Below, piece after piece: positions 32,906 to 44,880 of a stretch of DNA of 64,000 nt (positions are counted from its first letter, which is position 1; each line of letters starts with the position of its first letter). The notes beneath the pieces were generated by a model. That model was not told where the DNA came from. It was given only the letters and a program-made list of their open reading frames with translations, and searched no databases. The DNA is from Perca fluviatilis. Lineage: Eukaryota; Chordata; Actinopteri; Perciformes; Percidae. The position numbers and the translations under genes were made by a program. Location: positions 11,419,434 to 11,483,433 of the forward strand of contig NC_053123.1 of NCBI RefSeq assembly GCF_010015445.1, read 5' to 3'.

Positions 32906-33204
32906 GTGCGGGACTAATAGTAGCCCCGCCCCGATACGGGCTCTCTTACCCCGCTTCTGCTTCCTCTCACATCACCTGCGTCTCCTCACGGTTGGTCTGT
33001 TGGTCTTCTTGCGAGCCGCTGAGCGTGTAATCTTCAGCGGAATGGAGCCAGACTTGCTGGATGCACATTCCAACACAAAGGTCCCTTAGACGCAAGATTT
33101 CTGTCCATGTGTAAGTTTTAACACTGTAAATTTTAACACTACTAGCTTGAACGCTAATAAAGCTGCTGCAGGGAGTGCTCTGGGTCACTGTGCACACCAC
33201 CAGC

Positions 33205-33590
33205 TTAAAAGGTATAGTTGAAGTGTAATCGCAACAACTTTTGGCTCGGTTTGTTCGTTTGTTCGTTTGTCTGTCAGCAGGATTACTGGAAAAAAACTAC
33301 TGGCTCAATATTCATGAAACTTGGTGGAAGGGAGTAGCATGGGCCAATGAAGAACCTGTTAAATTAATTTGGGAGCGGAGCCGAAGACAGACGCATAGAC
33401 AAAGTATTTTTTCACTTTCATTAACATTGCGAGATGGGGCATTTGTGCGGCATTCATGTGGTGTCGAAATAATTGGAAAAATTACTTCCCGTCTGGAAAA
33501 ATTCCCACTGCATTAACATTGTGAGATGGAGCATGCCTTGGCAGAGGTCTGCACTCTCCGGATGCCCTTCTAGTTCCATTATTTAAATAC
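33205..33590 (+). repeat. Conserved interspersed repeat (CTGTCAGCAGGATTAC type)
   Basis: The blocks TTTGTCTGTCAGCAGGATTA, ATTCATGAAACTTGGTGGAA, GGGCCAATGAAGAACC, ATTGCGAGATGGGGCAT, GTGGTGTCGAAATAATTGG and TTGGCAGAGGTCTGC occur in the order of a repeat I recognise from fish and other animal genomes. Its copies are often well conserved relative to neutral sequence. A 91-codon frame runs through it but has no known domain. Confidence 0.6.
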
Positions 33591-33599
33591 TTTATCACA

Positions 33600-34220
33600 C
33601 CATGCTTGTTAGCTGTCAATGTGTGGATAGTGATAAACACTCAGTGAGTAAGGCTAACAACCCTAATGATTTTGCAATTATTCTTTTATGATATACAGTA
33701 CACTACATTCAGTACAGTAGTGGCATATTCAGACATTATGTAGGAATAATAGATTATATCAATAATAAGAAATAAATGACCCTGATTTGTTCATCAGATT
33801 AATGCTCCATCTGCCATTCATAGCAACCTGAAACACGATCAATAGACATGCTAATCTAGATCCACATACCATCTGTGGCTTTCCCCAGCTCGCCTAGGAC
33901 AGTGATAAAATCAGCCCATCCTCAAAAGACAGAAGCACAAAGAATTCTAATGATTTTTTTGCTATGCTTCATCCACCTCTGACTGCAATTTTAGGACAAC
34001 AACTTGAAACAAACTAAAAAAATAATTCACTGCGTGAGAAAATGCAAAGTTTCAAACTGTTATGTAACTTATTTGATCAACAGTGAGCCTGGCTTTTGTA
34101 CTTCCACAGGATATGATGTGTGGAAAAAGACAAAATGCAAAACTGCAAACAGTAAAACTGTACGACACTTGGTTCAACTGAATAACACAATTGGCTAACA
34201 GATATTCCGTTAAACACTGC
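33600..34220. other. Unannotated DNA
   Basis: No gene or recognised repeat. Confidence 0.5.
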
Positions 34221-34225
34221 AGCAA

Positions 34226-34436
34226 CTGAACTTGTAACCTCCTTATGACTTCATAAGGAGCAAGAATCCCGACCGGCCCATCTGAGCTTTCATTTTCTCA
34301 AAGGCAGAGCAGGATACCCAGGGCTCAGTTTACACCTATTGCCATTTTTAGCCACTGGGGGACCATAGGCAGACTGGGGGAACACAGATTAATGTTAAAA
34401 AACCTCATAAAGTGACATTTTCATGCCATGGGACCT
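34226..34436 (-). mobile_element. TTAA-type MITE, one arm
   Basis: On the minus strand, from the TTAA at 34437-34440, it reads AGGTCCCATGGCATGAAAAT, then CAAAGGCAGAGCAGG in inverse and a central palindrome CCTTATGACTTCATAAGG at about 34241-34258. I recognise this as a frequent teleost MITE. Only one arm up to the palindromic centre is present. Confidence 0.65.
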
Positions 34437-34444
34437 TTAAACAC

Positions 34445-35985
34445 AACCTTGTCTGTGGTTTCCTAATAGATTCACCCCTCGTCGTATGCATCCCACAAAC
34501 AGGAATCTCATAATACTCTAATACTGTATTCACAAAGTTGTTTGTATGAATTGATGCACAGTATGTTTTAAGACATGACAGCATTGCTAATTTGCTAGTC
34601 AAGGACATGAGGTCATAGCCACTTTATCTTTCATTATGTTTAAATATTCCTGAGCTGTGCTTAAACTGCGCAATGGGCTGTTCGTTATCTTTTCAAAATT
34701 TCACAGTTTAAGCAGCAGATGTTGTTATTGTTAATGAAAGCAGCAGGCAGGTGTTTGTTTTGGATGTGGGCTGTGTGACCATAGCTTGGAGGGGGCGTTC
34801 CTCACCAGTGCCAGCCTTGAGCTGAAGATGTCTAACAGCTTTGCTATGAATGCAGAATGCTTTTATTTTTTTTATTGGTGGTCTGGATGTCCATAAGTTG
34901 ATGCTATGGCAGATAATCAAAATGTCCATGAATAAAAAAAAATAAAAATAAAATTTAAAAAAACACACGGTATTTGCAAGCTAGCATTCATACTTGCGAT
35001 AAATGTTTTATTACTTTCAAGTAGAACTCCTTTTAAACCATCCATTTACAAAAAAATATACCATAATATTTCACATCCTATTTTTGCATTCATCTCTTTC
35101 TGTTCAAAGAGGTATCTAGAATTTGTAAGAGAGGAAAGTAAGCAGTGATAACCAGAAATTGGAGGATAAATACCCCGCCAGAAAACCCTTGACAAGCAGC
35201 ATTAGCAGTGTTAGTTTATGTTGCGTGTATGACTTTTGCTGTACATACAGACTATTGTGACAGAATTATGACTTGTGAAACTCAACTGCTTTGAGTTACT
35301 GCAGTCTGAATTATTTGTTTTTTAATTATCCAGAAACGTCGGCATGTGGATGCATTCAATTTATACACAAGGTTTCATATTTCAATGCATTTCAGAGTAA
35401 TCTCAATATCTGATTAAAACATAGAGGATTTATGAGCCTGCAAAAAGATTTGCTCCATTAAAAAAACAAAAGCAGTTTTAAAAAGGAAATCAGAGCCTGA
35501 TCACCATGTTTTCAGTAAAAGACCAAAGGGGTCTAATACTTATATCCTCATATTATTTATCGAGGTTGGCCATGGAATTGTTTGCAGATTTTGCTTTTCT
35601 TTTCATAATAGAAACCTTGCATACTTTTTGCTATATTAAAAAAGCAATCCACCACTAAACCCACATCATTCACAACACAAACCTTCACAGATGTGGAAAG
35701 TCAATGCATGGCACAGTATAGCTCTTAAAAGTCAAAATTACCTTTGATTAGCCAAAATTACTGTAGCTAATTATGTGGCATGAGATCAATTAAGGACAAT
35801 TTTGCCACTGTGTGGTATTCATTTGTAAATGTCAGCCAGGCTTGTGGATGGCTGTGACCATTTAACATGGAGATGATGTGATTTGGTTATAAGTGGCTAG
35901 CTAATTAAATTGAAGTTACAGTGTATACTATTAGCCAAAAAATACCAAAAATGTGTGATTTTTGTATTACTTATTTTTGTCAGTC
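34445..35985. other. Unannotated AT-rich DNA
   Basis: No gene or recognised repeat. Confidence 0.55.
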
Positions 35986-35997
35986 GCTGTAAATTGG

Positions 35998-36471
35998 CAT
36001 TTGCTTGGCATATCCATCTGGGAACTTTCCGTTGGAGAACTTTTGGGAAGGGGCGAAAATACTGGTTAGCTGATTGGATAAACCACCTATGTTGGTGATA
36101 GACGGGCCAAATCCACCAATCAGATCAAACTCTTGCTGAAACCAGTAGGGAGAAGAGCAAAAACATTTTTTCCTCAGAGAAAAGCCTCCAGTGCCGTTTT
36201 TTGCTCTTCTTTCAATGAAGGAATACTTTCTAATTCGGATAAAACTTGCGCGATAGCTACGCTCATCTCATCCGTGGAAGCTGCCATGTTGTTTAGACTA
36301 ACAGTCACTTCTCGTTGCGTCACACCTAAACCCGCCTCAAAACCAACGCTGATTGGTCGGTCCTTTGGCGAACGGCTCCAAATTTTCTCTATCTCAAGAT
36401 GCCAGACTGATCTGCGAGTAGAAAACTGGAGCTTGCTAGTAAATTTTACTAGCCTTGTGAGACCAAGGCGA
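35998..36471. mobile_element. Helicase-fragment-bearing element, second copy
   Basis: Identical GTAAATTGG copies at 35989-35997 and 36472-36480 give a 9-bp target duplication. The right end inverted reads TCGCCTTGGTCTCACAAGG; the left end CATTTGCTTGGCATATCC is only loosely related, so the inverted repeats are eroded. Inside is a minus-strand helicase N-terminal fragment. The duplication length and cargo link it to the element at 9516-10107, although the terminal sequences differ. Confidence 0.7.
36120..36287 (-). pseudogene. RecQ-like helicase N-terminal fragment, second copy
   Basis: The minus-strand frame starts at an ATG (36287-36285) and encodes MAASTDEMSVAI, a short acidic leader, then LKEEQKTALEAFL, an in-frame stop, and GKNVFALLPTGFSKSLI before a second stop. 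This matches the Q-like region and motif I of RecQ-type helicases (PTGxGKS), with the second glycine replaced by serine. The fragment keeps the presumed start of the protein, which the copy at 9696-9935 does not show clearly. It is 56 codons including the stops, and non-functional. Confidence 0.75.
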
Positions 36472-36642
36472 GTAAATTGGTAAAATTATCATTAATACAG
36501 GCTGCTTAATGTAATCCCCTGCTTGTGGGTACTGTATGATGATAAGTTTATTTTAAGACAAAAAGTGGGGTAGCAAAACTATAACTTTGCTCACCCTAAT
36601 TGACTTTGCCACATTTGTGTAAGGAGTGATTCCCATTCCAAG

Positions 36643-37330
36643 CAGGGTTTCCCGCAGCACTTTCCAGCTAAGGCAGCCGCCTAAGCAACACACGCCTGCC
36701 GCCTTCACTACATCGTCAAAACAAAAAATGTATATGAGTGATATCTGCCATGTTATTTCTGTCCTGATTTCTTCCTTTCATTCCTAACCACACAGTTTAC
36801 AACCTGCAGGTGGAGGCGATGGAGACAGGCTCGGACATAAACGCCACGGACTTGTGTCAGTATCGTATGCGGTTTCAGGAAAGTGGCTGTGGAATGTGTC
36901 CGACAATGCACAGAACATTAACCGTTACAAGCCTACAGCTGTCCGGGGACACGGAGTGCGAAAAATGTGTCAGAGCCTCCCGAACAGGTGAACTGAGACG
37001 CTTTCCTGCTTGTCGGTCAATGGTTAATGATCGGTTAACATTTAATTTCATTGTTCTATCTTTTGGAAGGCTGGCTGCCAAAAATCGCCACTTACTAGCT
37101 AATTAATTAGCCTGAGGTAAACAATAGCTATGAGTAAACAGAAGTGACGTGGTGGCCGGTGTCTGGTGTGTGCACCAGTGTTTGTGTGTGTGTCGGCCCG
37201 TCCCCCGCGAAGCTCTGACATGCAGACAGCAGAGCAACAGAAGAAAGTAGCTGCACCTTCGCCAAAATGAAGACAGAAAAACAGAACTATTTTGGTACAA
37301 AAATGTACTCGCCATGTGGCAGATAGCCAC
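36643..37330. mobile_element. Possible hAT element, left end only
   Basis: CAGGGTTTCCCGCAGCACTT at 36643 is the terminus of an abundant fish hAT group, and the following 650 bp is GC-richer than its surroundings, as element interiors often are. I found no matching right terminus or 8-bp duplication, so the right end is a guess. An open frame at 36810-37106 has cysteines (ESGCGMCP, ECEKCVRA) but no recognised domain. Confidence 0.4.
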
Positions 37331-37334
37331 ATAG

Positions 37335-38584
37335 GTATAGATAGATATAATTAATTAATTATATATTATCTAAATTTAATATATAATTGTTAAATGTAGT
37401 ACAGAGTCTGTAGTCTGTCGCACAAGTAAACACCACCCTACCACCTTAACTAACAAATGTTCTGCTCTGGCTCTTTGCCAGGAGGCACTCAGCAACAGCA
37501 CAAGAAACCAGCAAGTGCCAGTCATTATCCCATTGTTTGGAGGCACACAGCCTGTCCTAATTAGATGCAAAAGAGCAGAGAAACTGTATCTAGTGGTGCT
37601 GCAAATGAGAATAGAAAAAAAAAAACATGTCACACAGCCTACTGCTGCAGGTTGGAGTGTAATTAAATAATGAACTACCATGGGATCTTCTGGTATGGAG
37701 AGCAAAGCAAATCAACAGGAGGCCTTTTGAAACATGCAACTGCTGTAGAGAGCAAAGGGCCATCACAAAAAAAAGACCTGCAACACTGATCCTTGCACAC
37801 CAGGTGTCAGGACACAAGGGTGAAATGTGATCGATAAAAGCTGATCCTCACAGCAGCTCATCCACAAATCGTAAAAAGACCCAAACAGCAATAAAACAGC
37901 TGTAAATAAAAACATCAGGCTATTCTAACAGACAGTAATGAAGTTTATGTGATGTTGGCTGGATTCCTTACAAGACTTGGCATTACAGGTGGCATACTTT
38001 TATTGTGTTTGCTGCAGCTTTATATGCCTCTTGTCCCTTGACTGCATGCAGTACCACAATATACAAGATGATCACTGATTTAGCATCCATTTCTAAGAAT
38101 GCCAGAATGTTTTGTTTGCACAAAAAACATTCAAACTTGATGAGAACAGCTTGAAATTGTAACTAGATTGCGTCCATCAGTTCTGCTTGCCATTTAGGCA
38201 GGTAGCCAAGACTTTGCTCAAACTGTCATAATATCTTTTGTTTGGCTGCTAAATCTAACTCATGAAATAAATTCTGCATCCAATTGTCACAGTGGACAGC
38301 TGATTAAAGAGTTTTATGGCCTGATTGAATGTACTCACATTTTCATCTTTACAGAACAGTAGCCTACGTTTTGTAAATGTCATGATGACTGACTATGAAT
38401 ATGAGGACGGGACTTAACATATCTTATAAAATACCTATCACTGGTCCACAAACCCTCTCCTATAGTATTTGCCTGAGTGTAAGTTTCACATGTTCTTACA
38501 ATTAATGCTTGTCTGTCGTTCTGTATACCACATGCAGAAGGACAAGAGACAGAGAAAGCTACAGAGCAAGAGAGGAAATACAGC

Positions 38585-38585
<1 letters not shown>
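37335..38585. other. Unannotated DNA
   Basis: No gene or recognised repeat. Confidence 0.5.

Positions 38586-38587
<2 letters not shown>

Positions 38588-38626
<39 letters not shown>
38588..38626. repeat. (GA)n microsatellite
   Basis: About 19 GA units. Confidence 0.95.
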
Positions 38627-38631
<5 letters not shown>

Positions 38632-38711
38632 CAGAGGGCTAATATCAGTAGATTACCAACTTCTAAAGACCAGTGCCCTGGGCTACCATGCCATCACACT
38701 CATTCACACAA

Positions 38712-38720
38712 ACACACACA

Positions 38721-38764
<44 letters not shown>
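38712..38764. repeat. (CA)n microsatellite
   Basis: About 26 CA units with one ATA interruption near 38727. Confidence 0.95.
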
Positions 38765-38766
<2 letters not shown>

Positions 38767-38769
38767 TAT

Positions 38770-40200
38770 AAAAAAATATAAACAATTGAAGTTGATGTCT
38801 CATTTTCCAATACGCTCATATAAATCATAAAATAAAATGTTCTTTCCAAAGTCAGAAAATGAGAGAGTTGTTAAAAGAGAGTGTGTGGGTGTGTTCGTTT
38901 GTTTACACATAATGACAGTGCCAGAAATGTGGCTTGTAATTAAGTGTAAATTAATAACTACAGTGATATGGACTGCACAAAGTGGGGCAATATAGCCATG
39001 CACTGCTCTGCTTGCATGAAGGATTGGTATATAGCTACAGTATAAACCAGGCAAAATATAAAATACCTCATATCAAGAAAGACCAGGATCATCAGCATAT
39101 TATACATAATATATAATTAATAGACTGCAGCAACACTCACTATTACAGCCGAATCCTGATATAACATATGCCATTGTTGTCCAAAGAACTAATTAAAAAT
39201 CCATAAACACTTAAATTAAATGAGCCACAACGTTGGGTGGCATGTTCCTTTTTTACCATGAAGCACTGTTTGAATCAATACAATATATCGTCCTGTGCTA
39301 TAAATACACAATACTGCACCAAATATGTACTCTATTTTGTATATGCTTCGCCCTCAGATATGTATTAATCAGCAAAAAAAGTACTATTTACTGCGATGAG
39401 TGGGCTTGGGTGGCTGAGAGTGAGCAGAACAAGGGTAAACAAGAGTAAATCTCGGATGGGCTTTTAGTCGTTGGCAAGAGCGCGTAATAAAAGGCTACAA
39501 GACAGACGGCGAGCTGGCCATCTTGCTGTTGGACTAGTAAAATTAGCTTGCTTGCTATGTCTTGTGTTGTTGCACTGGCTTAATGTTTGGCTGTGTTAGC
39601 AAAGTTGTCAACTCGCTAGCTTTGGATCATAAGTAATGTAATCATAACAAATGTTAAATATAAACCCAATCTTAGCCCTTCCATGCCTTGCCATTTCATG
39701 TTAGATGTTGTTTTGACTCACTAGCAGTAAGGATGTGTATAAATGTTGAGACATTAAATGAGATAGTGACAAGTCTTCCAAGGGGAATTATCTTAGGCCC
39801 TGGTACCACCAGGTGCGCAATATTGCAGCCTTCAAGATTCACATATTACATGTTGCAGTCTTACTTGTAATTTCCACTTGGAGGTAGCTACTTATGATGG
39901 CAAATCAGGACGCAACAGTGGCGTTAAAGAGAGACTCGGTGAATGAAAAATACTTTCCTCTTAAGTAGCTGCAATGAGATCACTCTGGGCTCTTACCTCT
40001 CAAGTCTGCATTACTAAGTGGTAAGGTGTACATCTTTCACTTGCCAGTCATTACTTGTGACATCCTCTCATGTAGGAGTATATTCTCTTCCTGAATCCAT
40101 TGGACACAAAGGGGTGTTTGATTCAAAAACCTGTGCTAACCCGTGAATATCAAAGTGGCATCACATCAACTCCAACTGACTGCAGCTGCACATTTCCATT
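38770..40200. other. Unannotated DNA
   Basis: No gene or recognised repeat. Confidence 0.5.
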
Positions 40201-40202
40201 AG

Positions 40203-40252
40203 AGCGATAGCAGGAACAGCATGTTTTCACCAGAGGTCATGTGTTCTCTCAG
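40203..40252 (+). CDS. Candidate 50-nt internal exon
   Basis: CACATTTCCATTAG ends at 40202 as an acceptor-like signal, and CTCAG/GTGAGC at 40252/40253 is a good donor. The 50 nt between translate as SDSRNSMFSPEVMCSL with two bases left over, a plausible serine-rich peptide. The sequence is non-repetitive and GC-richer than its surroundings. Two short signals can coincide by chance in 64 kb, and no neighbouring plus-strand exon of the same gene could be named, so this stays tentative. Confidence 0.2.
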
Positions 40253-40259
40253 GTGAGCA

Positions 40260-43200
40260 ACTCTTTTCCTCTTTCATTAGATGTAATTACTGGTGACACC
40301 TCAAAGACAGCGGGAGAATAAAAAAAAAAAAAAAAGATAATGTCAATTGAGACGGGGGGAAGACGCATTTGACCATTGAGGACAAAGCGTATTGCTGCAC
40401 TAATTCTATTATGTGAATGGAAGGTTTAGTGAATATAGCCAGTGATCCATAGTTAATAGGGGTGACGGAGTTCCAAGCTAAAGGCCAGTGGGCCGACAGG
40501 AGGCTGACCAGGTTTTGTGACAGCTTTCTTCAGCTGCCTGACAACCACATAACACCCAAATAATAACCTATGTGGTTAGTTGGAAAGAGCTACAGACAAA
40601 TAAGCCAGTTACTCAACAAAGAACCTTGAGATAAGGCATGCTCACACTCTTACATTTGTATTCCAAGTGGGGTGGGGGATGGTGGCTAATGTAATTGAAA
40701 ACTGTTAGGTGTTGAGGGTCAGCAAATCCAATAGACTTGGGAAAAAAAGTGTTTGTGTTCTGAGTAGCAATGTGAAGTAGCAATAGCCGAGCTGAGCGTA
40801 AGGATTCTTCTGCCCAAATAATAGCTTCCAGATTTTGCCCTCTATCAAATTGATGTGAAGAGGGATGGGAGCTTAAAATCATTGCCACTAACTATGTCAT
40901 GGGTAACACTTGCTAAAAGGTGTCCTCTGAGGAGGATTTCTTTATTTAAGTGGATTCTGATATTTTTAAACCACAGTGAAAAAAAAGGTGACAATTGTTT
41001 GCCATAACCAAGCTCCATAATTCAGCTGCATTACCTTTTTGAAAAACCAGAGCAGTCGGCAGTGAGTGACAGAACAATATACATAATTTAAAGAGGTTTG
41101 ATAAGTGAAATATGTACTGCTTTTAATTTGACTTACCAACAAATTCAAATGAAGGAAACACACAGAACCCATATAAAAGATATACTTCACTATATTGAGC
41201 ATCACTAAAGGTCCACCTTGAGTGACTTTGCCCTGAGCTGATGTTGATGTGACGCTTTACTGCCCTGTGTCAGCACAGGTAATGAGATCAAGGAATCCCT
41301 GGATGCTCCTATCATTGTTAATCACTTGATGAGCACACACATACACATAAAAACCTACATACGCACACACACTCAGTGTTTCCATATAAGGAAAATAAGA
41401 AATCCCAGTCCATACAAACATGCTAATGTGTACACCATCACAGCATTTTGTTCAGCTCCTCACTCATTAAAATCTATATGGTAAAATAGCACATGGGCCA
41501 ATGGATATGGCAAATAAAAGAGTTGTCGCTCATAAAAGAACAGCATGAATTCATCTGCTTTCTTTATTCTATTCTCAAACATTCAGAAAATCCCAATGCA
41601 TGTTCCTCAGGATGAATGTGGTGCATATTAAAATCAGAGGTCATTAATCATATTCAATGCATACAGTCTGTTTACACTAGAAGATCCCCATGTGACGTGA
41701 CGATATTCTCTCTGTGGAGTTGAAACCTGCCCATCCCTTCTTTCACCGTTTGGGTCCAGTTATTTTTTCTATGGACTATTCAGAAAATTTGGTTCAAAGC
41801 TTTGAACTGAAATCACAAGCTTATAACGGTCATTTCTACAGAAGAGCAGAAGACGCTCTCTAAAGCAATCAGCAAGAATTCAAGCTAACCACAGCCTTAG
41901 TTCTCCACAATCTAACAAGGGTTACACACAACCCTTACCAAACCTTTTTAGGCCACCTCTTAAGTCTGCCGGGAGCGAGTAATTGATATTGGAAACACTT
42001 TTTAGGTAGAATATTGCTATAGAGGCCATGCTCAGACTTGGCACTATAATGTATTCTGGATGATTGCAGGAGTACAGCTGTAAAGGAAGGGGTGATTGTG
42101 TGTGAGTTTGCCCATGAATTAACCACACAGCCTCAAAATAAATGTGGCAACCGGTAGTTTAATGATATGACTGCAACAAGCAATTGAAGTAAAGCCCGCA
42201 ACTAAAAAGGGGGCAAAAAAAAACACCGTCCAGCAAGGTTCTGCAGGTGGTCTAGAGTGCTCCCGTTGGTTTAAAACTGCATTTGAACCTCAGTACTTTG
42301 TTCATGATGGAGATGAAGAGGTTGTCACGACAGATGAACATCGACACTCCTCTGCACAAAGCAATATATAATATTTTCTAAATATAGAGCTGTTTATCCG
42401 TCAAACACATCAATCGTAAGTAAAGCCAAATCCAAGTAAGTAACAAAATACATTTTAGAGAGTTATGGTTTTGACCATTGATTTGACTGGTTTATGTGGT
42501 TTCGCATACAAATGTCAATTCAAAGAGCAGTATGTATCAATACTGGAAAACTATTCTTATTAATATTGTAACATGTTATAGCTCAACTTTTGCCAGCCTA
42601 AGTATTTATGTAAGTGATTTATTAACAAAGCTGGAATACGGATTGATCGATAGATTAACTGATCGAATTGAAGGTGTGCATTCATAATCTAATAACCAAT
42701 ATTAGGCCTATGTTACACTGTTGAACAATATAGCCAATGAACAATTTCTCTAACGAGAAATTAGATTTAACAATGTATGTGTCCAAAGTCTGTGAGTGAG
42801 CTCTGTATGTTATTAAATATTTGCAGTTGGAGTTGCATGCATATTAACTGCAAACAGTTCTTTTAAGTGCTCTACAGATGCATCTAATCCTATTTTCAGA
42901 ATTATGTCATTGACAAATAGCTTCCTACTTGCTCTGCCCTTTCATTTCATCATATCAGGACAGAGATATACGATAAATCAGAGAGTCCTTTGTGCTAAAT
43001 ATGTATGCACTAACCAAACCATCTGTCCTGTTAATCTTTTTGTAAAAAGCAAAGCTCTCACACAAAGAAAGGAAAACAGCTGTAAGGTTTAATTTGCAAC
43101 ACAGAACACCTGCTCGTGGTCCATGACTTATTGTACTGTATAAATAACTAATTGTCCATAACTTAGTGGAACTGGAATAATTTTGCCTTTTGAAATGGCT

Positions 43201-43740
43201 ACAAATCATGGTTGCTCTTAAGACAAAGAAACAGCGTCAGTCATTATAGAAGTGCAAAGGAATATTCAAATGTGCCATTTATTTTAGTCAAAAATATCAC
43301 TTTGATTAGCTCTATTTAATTAAAATACCACGAATTGCACTTAGGTAAGTTGTTATCACTGAAAGTGCTTTTGGTTGTCGTAACAGTACTGTAGGGTGTG
43401 TGGCTCGGACTACCTATTTTTAAAGTTACAATGTAAAATCAACAGTAAAAAGGTGCTGAACACCAGTCTCTCTAAGTGGAATGTGGGACTTGAATAGTCA
43501 CAATTTGATTATTAGAATTTGATTATTCATAATCAACATTTTGTAGGGTTTTGTTTGGCTGAATTTATTTGAGGTATTTCTTTGTTTATGCAGCAGTGTC
43601 TAGTTTGTAACTAATGTTATCGTCAGACCAATAATCTACATACATACATAAATAGAAAATGTGAATTTCATCTCACCACACATCTTTCTCATGTGGCAAT
43701 TATCAGCAAAGTGAAAGTCAAAATAATTAATGTTGGTTTA
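40260..43740. other. Unannotated low-repeat DNA
   Basis: Nothing recognised over about 3.5 kb apart from an A run at 40320-40335 and a short CACACA stretch near 41335. Open frames of 60-91 codons carry no motif. Confidence 0.55.
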
Positions 43741-43744
43741 TTTG

Positions 43745-44785
43745 TTTGAGCTATGCTAGTGGCGTCTGACCGTCAGTCGGTCGGTCCACCACTTTTGTCC
43801 AGGCTGAAATATCTCAACATCCACTGCATAAATTTGCCACAAAGTTTTGTACAGACATTAATGGCCCTCAGATTATCAATCCAATTTTGGTTATCCTCTG
43901 ACTTTTTGTCCAGTGAAAAATGTCCAGTTAATTTCAGTCCAAAGTCTTGTCCAGAGATTCATAGTTACCAGACGATGCATCTTAAACCAGGTTTCGACCC
44001 AAAATTCCTGGGACTTTTGATCCCAGGGACAACTTTTAAAGTAACTATAAGGTTCCTTTAGCCCACTACTATCTAAACTTCCACCGTGGTCTAAAATCCT
44101 GTGAAAATTAGGCAAATAAGTCTGCAGCGACATTTACTGCTGCATAGTATTTACTGATGCACGTTAGATGTAATGAATGAAATGCATTCAAATGAAGTGT
44201 CTGTCTCCACAGTAAATCATCTGTCTGGTTTGATGGTTATTTATTGTGCTTTAGAGCATAACCACTGTGAAACAAACAGAAAATAATGTTTTATTTCCCT
44301 AATTTAAAGCACCGCAGCGCTGTCTTTTTTTAAATGAGTTGGGAAGCCAAGAACAAAGCCTAACTTTACTTTTAATGTTATCAAACCAAGAGAAATGTTC
44401 TTCCCTCGTCCTAAGTGGTACCAGAGTTGAAGCAGCAGTGCTGTGTGTTCTTGACCAATCAGCGAAGGCCATCCCTGCAAACCCCACCCTGAAAAGTCCT
44501 GTACTTTCAGAAAGTACTACCCCCCCCATCAAAGACTTTTTTGTGGGAGAAATAATGTCCTTGGAACTAAATTTAGACCCTGTTTTTTTTAAAAGTCCCT
44601 GCGGTCAAAAAAGGGCTTTAATGACTTCCACAAACTTTTCCTCTTACACCATCATCAGGTCAAAGTTCTAATTTGTCCAATACTTTATACCTGTTTAAAA
44701 TCAGCATGTTAGCATTGTCATTGTGAACGTGTTAGAATACTGGCATTAGCATTTAGCTTAAAATCAAGACTATTAGTCTTGTTTG
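43745..44785 (+). repeat. Old fish interspersed repeat, copy 2, split by an insertion
   Basis: The 5' part (43765-43981) has CAGTCGGTCGGTCCACCACT, AAATATCTCAACATCCACTG and TTTTGTACAGACATTAATGG. After the nested element it resumes at about 44622 with CACCATCATCAGGTCAAAGT, AATTTGTCCAATACTTTATA, TCAGCATGTTAGCATTGTCA and ATTAGTCTTGTTTGC. Copy 1 at 3745-3985 covers only the 3' half. There is no coding capacity; its class is not evident. Confidence 0.7.
43986..44617. mobile_element. TTAA-type MITE nested in copy 2
   Basis: TTAA occurs at 43982-43985 and 44618-44621, exactly where the host repeat is interrupted. The left end ACCAGGTTTCGACCC and the inverted right end AGCCCTTTTTTGACC are related, with GGGACTTTT on both sides. 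The interior contains a CCAATCA box and a C-run. No transposase is present. Confidence 0.7.
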
Positions 44786-44880
44786 CATATTGATTGATTG
44801 ATTAATTAATTGGTTGATTGATTTGACTGATTTTAATTTGAGTATGTTAATATTAATTAGGATAAATACTATGATGTTAT

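Larger units (their letters stand above)
30362..32985 (-). mobile_element. CR1/L2/Rex1-like LINE, decayed
   Basis: The minus strand can be read from endonuclease (about 32900) through reverse transcriptase (about 31400-30600) to a 3' tail at about 30400-30362, where ACAATGACAATAAAGATTTA forms the short A-rich terminal repeat typical of such LINEs. Multiple stops and frameshifts break the ORF, and a MITE-like block lies at about 31655-31848. At about 2.6 kb it retains most of ORF2 but no ORF1. I cannot separate Rex1 from CR1 or L2 without alignment. Confidence 0.8.

Noticed and set aside
36810..37106. Cysteine-rich open frame as a zinc-finger gene
   Set aside because: The cysteine spacing matches no finger I know and the frame lies inside a possible hAT element.
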